Below are positions 58,798 to 64,000 of a stretch of DNA of 64,000 bases, in pieces. The notes beneath the pieces are model-generated. The model was not told the origin of the DNA. It made no database searches and saw nothing but the letters and a program-made list of their open reading frames with translations. The stretch is from Endomicrobium sp. (lineage in GTDB: Bacteria > Elusimicrobiota > Endomicrobiia > Endomicrobiales > Endomicrobiaceae), in contig JAISJB010000001.1 in the NCBI GenBank assembly GCA_031261715.1, positions 1 to 64,000 on the forward strand. Direction: 5' to 3'. Every line of letters starts with the position of its first letter. The stretch's first letter is position 1. The position numbers were made by a program, and so were the translations under genes.

Positions 58798-59537
58798 AAC
58801 TTTATAATAAGGTGGCAATGATTACTGGGGCGGCACAAGGAATTGGAAAGGAGATAGCTACCACATTCGCGCGTGAAGGGGCTAGTATTGTACTTTTTGA
58901 TGTAAATAACGAATTAGTTAAACAAACAGCTCACGCCATAGTAAGTACATATGGAGTTAAAGTACTCACAATTGTTGGTGACGTTGTTAAATATAGCGAT
59001 TGTAAAAGTGCAGTTCAAACTGTTCTTGACAAATTATTTAAAATAGATATACTTGTCAATAATGCTGGGATCATAAGAGATAATTTAATTATTAGAATGT
59101 CGGAAAAAGATTGGGATGATGTTGTAGCAATTAACTTGAAGGGCGTTTTTAACTTAATAAAAGCAGTAAGTAAATCAATGATACAAAATAGATATGGCAG
59201 AATCATTAATATTTCTTCTGTAGTAGGTCAAATAGGAAATGTTGGTCAGATTAACTATTCTGCAACAAAAGGTGGTATAATTGCAATGACAAAAACATGT
59301 GCAAAAGAGTTGGCCCCTAGAAATATTTTAGTAAATGCTATTGCTCCTGGTTTTATTAAAACTAATATGACTAATAAATTAAATGAAGTACAGAGGAAAC
59401 GTATGTGTTCCTTAGTTCCACTTGCAAGATTTGGTGATGTATCTGATATAGCTAAAGCAGCTGTTTTTTTTGCAAGTGATGATTCATCTTATATAACTGG
59501 ACACATATTATCTGTTAATGGTGGAATGTATATGTAA
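58794..59537 (+). CDS. fabG: 3-oxoacyl-[ACP] reductase (FabG)
   Basis: NADPH-dependent SDR reducing 3-oxoacyl-ACP. 247 aa from ATG 58794, with GGAGG in the end of fabD upstream; a longer in-frame start at 58728 is rejected. TGAAQGIGKEIA cofactor loop, NNAGI, ISSVVG and catalytic YSATK are present. Confidence 0.96.
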   Translation: MKLYNKVAMITGAAQGIGKEIATTFAREGASIVLFDVNNELVKQTAHAIVSTYGVKVLTIVGDVVKYSDCKSAVQTVLDKLFKIDILVNNAGIIRDNLIIRMSEKDWDDVVAINLKGVFNLIKAVSKSMIQNRYGRIINISSVVGQIGNVGQINYSATKGGIIAMTKTCAKELAPRNILVNAIAPGFIKTNMTNKLNEVQRKRMCSLVPLARFGDVSDIAKAAVFFASDDSSYITGHILSVNGGMYM

Positions 59538-59606
59538 TTGTAATGTTTTATTATAATTAGTAAAAAAAAATACAAATAAATTTAGAAGGAGACATACTAG
59601 AAAAAA

Positions 59607-59861
59607 ATGACAGAAAACAATTTAGAGACTAGAATAAAAGAAATTATAGTTGAACAGTTAGGTATTGATTCATCTGAAGTAGTAAATAATGCATCTTTTG
59701 TTAATGATTTAGGCGCAGATTCGTTAGATACAGTTGAGTTAGTTATGGCTTTTGAAGAAGAATTTGGTATTGAAATTTCAGATGAAGAAGCAGAAAAAAT
59801 TCAAACAGTTGGTAGTGCTATAGAATATATTAAAAAGCATACTGTCACAAGTAAAGAATAA
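59607..59861 (+). CDS. acpP: Acyl carrier protein
   Basis: 84 aa acidic carrier; phosphopantetheine attaches to S39 in [18 protein letters not shown]. Strong AGAAGGAG site. Set off from fabG by 69 nt of AT-rich sequence with a TATAAT, possibly its own promoter. Confidence 0.98.
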   Translation: MTENNLETRIKEIIVEQLGIDSSEVVNNASFVNDLGADSLDTVELVMAFEEEFGIEISDEEAEKIQTVGSAIEYIKKHTVTSKE

Positions 59862-59874
59862 AATAAAATATAAA

Positions 59875-61116
59875 ATGAAAAAAAGAATAGTTATAACTGG
59901 TATTGGAGCAGTAAGTCCAATAGGCATTGGCAATGAAGAGTTTACTAAATCACTTATGGCTGGTAAATCTGGAGTGACTTTAATAGATACGTTTGATACA
60001 AGGCTGTATACTACAAAATTTGCAGCTAGCATTAGGGACTTTGTCCCAGAAAAATTTATTGAAAGAAAAAAAATTAAAAGGATGGCTAGGTTTACTCAAT
60101 TAGGATTTGCTGCAGCTAAATTAGCTATTGATGATTCCAAAATTGTGCTGGATAGAGTTAATATGTCAAGAGTTGGTGTTATTGCAGGTATTGGTATTGG
60201 TGGTTTAGATATTATTGAAGAAGAAGAACAAATATTATTATTAAAGAACCCTAATCGTGTTAGTCCATTTCTTATACCTATGATAATTACTAACATACTT
60301 CCAGGTGAAATAGCCATTGAATACGGTTTTACTGGTCCTAATTATACTATTACTAGTGCATGTGCATCTTCTAATAATGCTATAGGTGATGCATTGAGAA
60401 TACTACGTAATGGAGATGCAGATGTTATAATTTCAGGTGGATCTGAAAGTGCTATATGTCCATTAGGGCTTGCTGGATTTTGTTCAATTAGAGCTTTATC
60501 TAAACAAAATAATACTCCATCAACTGCTTCTAGGCCTTTTGATAAAACACGTGATGGATTTGTTATGGGAGAAGGTAGTGGTATGATTGTTCTAGAAACA
60601 TTAGAACACGCTTTGTCTAGAGGAGCGCAAATTTATGCAGAACTTATAGGCTATGGAGCTTCTAATGATGCATATCATATTACAGCTCCAGATCCTAGTG
60701 GAGCATCAGTAGTTCTAGCTATGGAAAGAGCACTCAATGACGCTAATATATCATGTAACGATATTGATTATATTAATGCACATGGTACATCAACAAAACT
60801 AAATGATCATATTGAAACATTAGCTATAAAAAAAGTCTTTGGTAAAAGATCATATAAAATACCTATTTCATCTACAAAATCTATGGTTGGACATTTATTG
60901 GGAGGGGCTGCTGCTATTGAACTTGTAGCAACAGTTATTGCAATGAGAGACGGTTTTATTCCTCCTACAATAAATTATAAAGTATTTGACCCAGAATGTG
61001 ATTTAGATTATGTTCCTAACATAATGAGAACACAATATATTAACTGTGCTCTTTCTAATTCGTTAGGTTTTGGTGGTCATAATGCAACTATAATTATAAA
61101 AAAATATAATATATGA
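59875..61116 (+). CDS. fabF: 3-oxoacyl-[ACP] synthase II (FabF)
   Basis: Elongating condensing enzyme. 413 aa with catalytic C163 (TSACASSNNAIGDA), first His in INAHGTSTKLND and second His in KSMVGHLLGGAAAIE, plus SLGFGGHNAT near the end. Last of the fab run; no rnc follows. Confidence 0.97.
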   Translation: MKKRIVITGIGAVSPIGIGNEEFTKSLMAGKSGVTLIDTFDTRLYTTKFAASIRDFVPEKFIERKKIKRMARFTQLGFAAAKLAIDDSKIVLDRVNMSRVGVIAGIGIGGLDIIEEEEQILLLKNPNRVSPFLIPMIITNILPGEIAIEYGFTGPNYTITSACASSNNAIGDALRILRNGDADVIISGGSESAICPLGLAGFCSIRALSKQNNTPSTASRPFDKTRDGFVMGEGSGMIVLETLEHALSRGAQIYAELIGYGASNDAYHITAPDPSGASVVLAMERALNDANISCNDIDYINAHGTSTKLNDHIETLAIKKVFGKRSYKIPISSTKSMVGHLLGGAAAIELVATVIAMRDGFIPPTINYKVFDPECDLDYVPNIMRTQYINCALSNSLGFGGHNATIIIKKYNI

Positions 61117-61153
61117 TATGAACAAATAATCAAATAAGCAAAGGATTACTATA

Positions 61154-62320
61154 ATGGTGATGAATTATATGCTATCAGAAGAAGAACAGTTGCTAATTGA
61201 AACAGCTAAAATTGTTGCAAATGAAAAGATAAAACCTGTTAGACAGTACTATGATAAAAACGAAGAATTTCCTTGGAGTATAATAAATGAACTTGCAAAA
61301 GCAGATTTGTGTGGTGTTTATATTCCAGAGGCATATGGTGGTTTAGGAAAAGGAATAATGGGGCTGATACTTGTAGTTGAAGAATTATGTAAGATTGATG
61401 CAGGTATTGCTTTAACTCTTGCGGCCACTGCACTTGGAATATTACCTATTCTTCTTTTTGGAACATCAACACAGAAAAAAAAGTATTTACCAGACATAGC
61501 TGCAGGAAAAAGTATTGCTGCTTTTTGTTTAACAGAAGCTAACGCAGGCTCAGATGTTACTGCAATCAACACAACAGCTATTCAAGATGGAGATCACTAT
61601 ATAATAAATGGCAATAAATGTTTTATTACTAATGGAGGCGAAGCTCAAGTATATACTGTTTTTGTCAAAACAAATACTGATAAAGGCTTACGAGGAATAT
61701 CGTGTTTTATTATAGATAAAGAAACACAGGGATTTGCTTTTGGTAAAAAAGAACATAAAATGGGCATAAGAGCATCTTCTACGAGAGAATTGATATTTAA
61801 TAATTGTAAAATACATAAAGATCAAATGATTGGTCATATAGGTGCAGGTCTAATAATAGCACAAAAAACACTCAATTATTCTAGACCAGGTGTGGCTGCA
61901 CAAGCACTTGGCATTGCAACAGGAGCATTATATGAAGCTATTCATTATGCAAAAAAAAGAGTTCAATTTGGTAAGTCTATTATTACATTTCAAGCTATAC
62001 AACATATGTTAGCAGATATGGCTACTGAAGTTGAAGCTGCCAGGGCGTTCCTTTATTCATGTGTGAGAATGATTGACGCTAAAATATCAAAGCGTATAAG
62101 TAAAGAATCTGCAATGGTAAAACTTTTTTGTTCTGAAGTAGCTATGAAGGTGACTCTTAATGCAGTACAAATATTAGGTGGATATGGTTATTTGCAAGAC
62201 TATAATGTGGAAAAAATGATGAGAGATGCTAAAATTACAACTTTATATGAAGGAACTAGTCAAATTCAAAGAAATGAAATTGCCCTAGGCTTAATTAAAG
62301 AAACAGTTATTAATGAATAA
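61154..62320 (+). CDS. Acyl-CoA dehydrogenase (short-chain/butyryl type)
   Basis: FAD enzyme oxidising acyl-CoA to enoyl-CoA, or the reverse with a suitable partner. 388 aa: N-terminal helices, AFCLTEANAGSDV, the beta domain with NGNKCFITNGG, and catalytic Glu near 366 in LYEGTSQIQRNEIALG. Position of this Glu fits short-chain/Bcd-type enzymes. Start could be M1, M3 or M6. It overlaps etfB by 8 nt, giving the order acd-etfB-etfA known for Bcd/EtfAB operons. Confidence 0.92.
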   Translation: MVMNYMLSEEEQLLIETAKIVANEKIKPVRQYYDKNEEFPWSIINELAKADLCGVYIPEAYGGLGKGIMGLILVVEELCKIDAGIALTLAATALGILPILLFGTSTQKKKYLPDIAAGKSIAAFCLTEANAGSDVTAINTTAIQDGDHYIINGNKCFITNGGEAQVYTVFVKTNTDKGLRGISCFIIDKETQGFAFGKKEHKMGIRASSTRELIFNNCKIHKDQMIGHIGAGLIIAQKTLNYSRPGVAAQALGIATGALYEAIHYAKKRVQFGKSIITFQAIQHMLADMATEVEAARAFLYSCVRMIDAKISKRISKESAMVKLFCSEVAMKVTLNAVQILGGYGYLQDYNVEKMMRDAKITTLYEGTSQIQRNEIALGLIKETVINE

Positions 62321-63047
62321 AATTGTGATTTGTATTAAACATATACATAACATTGGAATTAACTATTTTGATTTATATGCCTTAGAAGAAGGGGTTCAGC
62401 TTAAGGAACAAAATCAAGATAATAGTAAAGTAATAGTTTTTACTATGGGCCCTAGAGGCTCTGAAAGCACATTACGTACAGCAATCTCAAAAGGAGCTGA
62501 TGAAGCCTATTTATTAACTGATGATAAGTTTTTTAAAGGATCAGATACTATAGCTACATCTTACATACTAGCTACAGCCATCAAATTGTTGGTCGGGCAA
62601 TATAAAATTATAATATGTGGAAAAAAAACTTATGACAGTGGAACTGAACAAGTTGGTCCTGCAATAGCAACAATGCTAAATATTCCTCATGTATCTTATG
62701 TTAGAGAAATAAAATCTATTAACCAAAGAAGGTTAACAGTAGAAAGAGTAGTTGATGATGGCTATGAAACAATAAGAAGTTCTTTACCAGTTCTTTTAAC
62801 AGTTACAAATGGAGTACATAAGCCTAGAATTGCTTCTATAAAATCTAAATTATTAGCACGCAAGGCTAACATAAAAATTTTTAATGCATATGATTTAGAC
62901 ATTAATACTTCTAAAATAGGATTATATGGGTCTCCTACACAAGTTGTCTCATTGTATACAAAGAAGAAAAAACTTAAAAAGAAATTTTCAGGTAGTGCTA
63001 GATACATTGTATCTAGTTTTATAAAACAATTTAATAATTCAATATGA
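62313..63047 (+). CDS. etfB: Electron transfer flavoprotein beta subunit
   Basis: Carries electrons between acyl-CoA dehydrogenase and other redox partners, with EtfA. 244 aa: VICIKHIHNIG, then YALEEGVQLKEQN, VFTMGPRGSESTLRTAISKGADEAYLLTD, ATSYILATAI and DSGTEQVGPAIATMLNIPHVSYV. Compared with the family, about 20 residues between the first strand and the ALEEA helix are missing. Overlaps etfA by ATGA. Confidence 0.92.
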   Translation: MNKIVICIKHIHNIGINYFDLYALEEGVQLKEQNQDNSKVIVFTMGPRGSESTLRTAISKGADEAYLLTDDKFFKGSDTIATSYILATAIKLLVGQYKIIICGKKTYDSGTEQVGPAIATMLNIPHVSYVREIKSINQRRLTVERVVDDGYETIRSSLPVLLTVTNGVHKPRIASIKSKLLARKANIKIFNAYDLDINTSKIGLYGSPTQVVSLYTKKKKLKKKFSGSARYIVSSFIKQFNNSI

Positions 63048-64000
63048 ATAATATGTCTATATCTTTATCTTATACTTATAAAGGAGTTTGTATTTATGCA
63101 GAATATAACCGTGGTTGTATATCTACTACAACGTATGATCTGATACATATAGGAAGAAGTCTAGCTACAAAATTAAACGTGACATTAAGTGTAATCATTA
63201 TTGGTTCTAATATTAATAAAACCATAACTCAAGATTACATTAATATAGGAGTAGATAACTTATATATTTGTGACAATACATTATTATATGAATTTCAAGA
63301 TAATATTTATAGCGATATATTGCTTAGAATGATACAAATAATATGTCCAGAAATATTGATATTTAGTGCTACTAGTCGTAGTATACCGTTAGCTTCTATA
63401 ATTGCAGCAAAGTTGTATACAGGAATGACATCAAATTGTATTTCTTTAGATATAGATATTAAAACAAGAAATTTACAACAATTTACAGAAGATATGAAAA
63501 CTATTTTAACACCATATCATAGACCACAGATTGTAACATTAAGAGCTAAAATATTTAATAAAATTAGAGTTAAATGTAAAGCTAACAGGATTGGTAAAAT
63601 TGTAAAATTGCCAATAGATGTCAATAACAATATATTTAATAAAATCAAAGCTATAAATTTTACAAAATATAAAGTTGATAATATATTTAAAGATTTGTCT
63701 ACTGCAGAGGTTATAGTATCTGTTGGACGAGGAGTACGCACTTACAAAATATTTCAGCTAATTAAAGAATTTGTCATGATCATTAATGGGAAACTAGGAG
63801 CTTCTAAAGGTATAGTTGATTTAGGATGGGTTCCATATTCTTGTCAAATAGGAGAAACTGGAATAAGCGTAAATCCTAGACTTTATATTGCTTGTGGTAT
63901 TTCTGGGCATAAACAACATACTATCGGAATAAATTCTTCTAGTACAATAGTTGCAATAAATATAGATCCAAACTGTTATATGATGCAAATAGCTAATTTT
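63044..64000 (+). CDS. etfA: Electron transfer flavoprotein alpha subunit (partial, runs off edge)
   Basis: 319 codons open to the right edge, without a stop. The N-terminal half is diverged; the C-terminal FAD domain is clear: VGRGVRTYKIFQLIKEF, GASKGIVDLGWVPYS, QIGETGISVNPRLYIACGIS, QHTIGI and IVAINIDPN. The position that is normally Arg (GASRxxVD) is K255. The end of the gene lies beyond the window. ATG 63044 overlaps the etfB stop. Confidence 0.9.
   Translation, partial: MNNMSISLSYTYKGVCIYAEYNRGCISTTTYDLIHIGRSLATKLNVTLSVIIIGSNINKTITQDYINIGVDNLYICDNTLLYEFQDNIYSDILLRMIQIICPEILIFSATSRSIPLASIIAAKLYTGMTSNCISLDIDIKTRNLQQFTEDMKTILTPYHRPQIVTLRAKIFNKIRVKCKANRIGKIVKLPIDVNNNIFNKIKAINFTKYKVDNIFKDLSTAEVIVSVGRGVRTYKIFQLIKEFVMIINGKLGASKGIVDLGWVPYSCQIGETGISVNPRLYIACGISGHKQHTIGINSSSTIVAINIDPNCYMMQIANF

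Overview
The window is gene-dense, strongly AT-rich bacterial chromosome using the standard bacterial code, with TAA, TAG and TGA all acting as stops. Nearly every gene is a single-copy housekeeping or biosynthetic gene. Intergenic gaps are short, there are many 1-30 nt overlaps, and there are no mobile elements, phage genes or CRISPR. With one decayed pseudogene and several shortened or domain-stripped proteins (PolA reduced to its 5' nuclease, BirA without its DNA-binding domain), this looks like a genome-reduced, probably host-restricted bacterium. It is a diderm: it carries bamA, lptD and lpxD-lpxC-fabZ-lpxA-lpxI-lpxB. Gene orders (ileS-lspA-lgt, coaE-rho-rpmE-prfA-prmC-murA, hisBHAFI, accD-folC-lptD, rpmF-plsX-fabHDG-acpP-fabF, LpxI rather than LpxH) fit a deltaproteobacterium-like or Deferribacterota-like lineage, or an LPS-bearing Firmicute (Negativicutes). 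I cannot choose between these from sequence alone.

Layout. 1-5733: ileS 3' end, lspA, lgt, rluD, a MATE exporter and an MsbA-type ABC exporter. 5730-7859: groESL with a near-consensus promoter, a decayed CIRCE operator and a shared bidirectional terminator. 7867-12835: ogg, def-fmt, trxA-trxB, a 5' nuclease-only polA and coaE. 13013-17795: rho, rpmE, prfA, prmC, murA. 17777-23434: tRNA-Met/Ile2, nth, rsmI, argC, argJ, tsaC-like, glyA. 23439-26393: ybaB, birA, nadC (minus strand), a DJ-1 family gene, tRNA-Arg and a dCMP deaminase. 26528-34787: bamA and the lipid A genes, broken by a DegT-family aminotransferase pseudogene. 34791-38644: rpmB, rsmG, mnmG (minus) and trpS. 38645-39002: a 358-nt gap with no supported gene. 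39003-51392: tsaD, tRNA-Lys, tRNA-Glu, purA, thyX, a cation/proton antiporter, ruvX, mltG, nifS, hisBHAFI, accD, folC. 51405-64000: lptD, tRNA-Ser, coaD, ackA, rpmF, the fatty-acid synthesis run, then an acyl-CoA dehydrogenase with etfB and the start of etfA.

How the genes work together. Lipid A synthesis (lpx genes) feeds MsbA and LptD, while BamA assembles outer-membrane proteins. fabZ sits in the lpx run, while plsX, fabH, fabD, fabG, acpP and fabF sit together; accD supplies one malonyl-CoA subunit and birA would biotinylate that enzyme. Partial arginine (argC, argJ) and histidine (hisBHAFI) pathways are intact in sequence, suggesting amino-acid synthesis is under selection. No gene in the window looks like a new defence or secretion system. 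The points most worth a second look are an apparent AUA start on lpxD, a TrxB whose NADPH motifs are replaced, an endonuclease III with His at one iron-sulfur ligand, the fab cluster with no enoyl-ACP reductase directly followed by acyl-CoA dehydrogenase/ETF, and stop codons nested inside -35 boxes.
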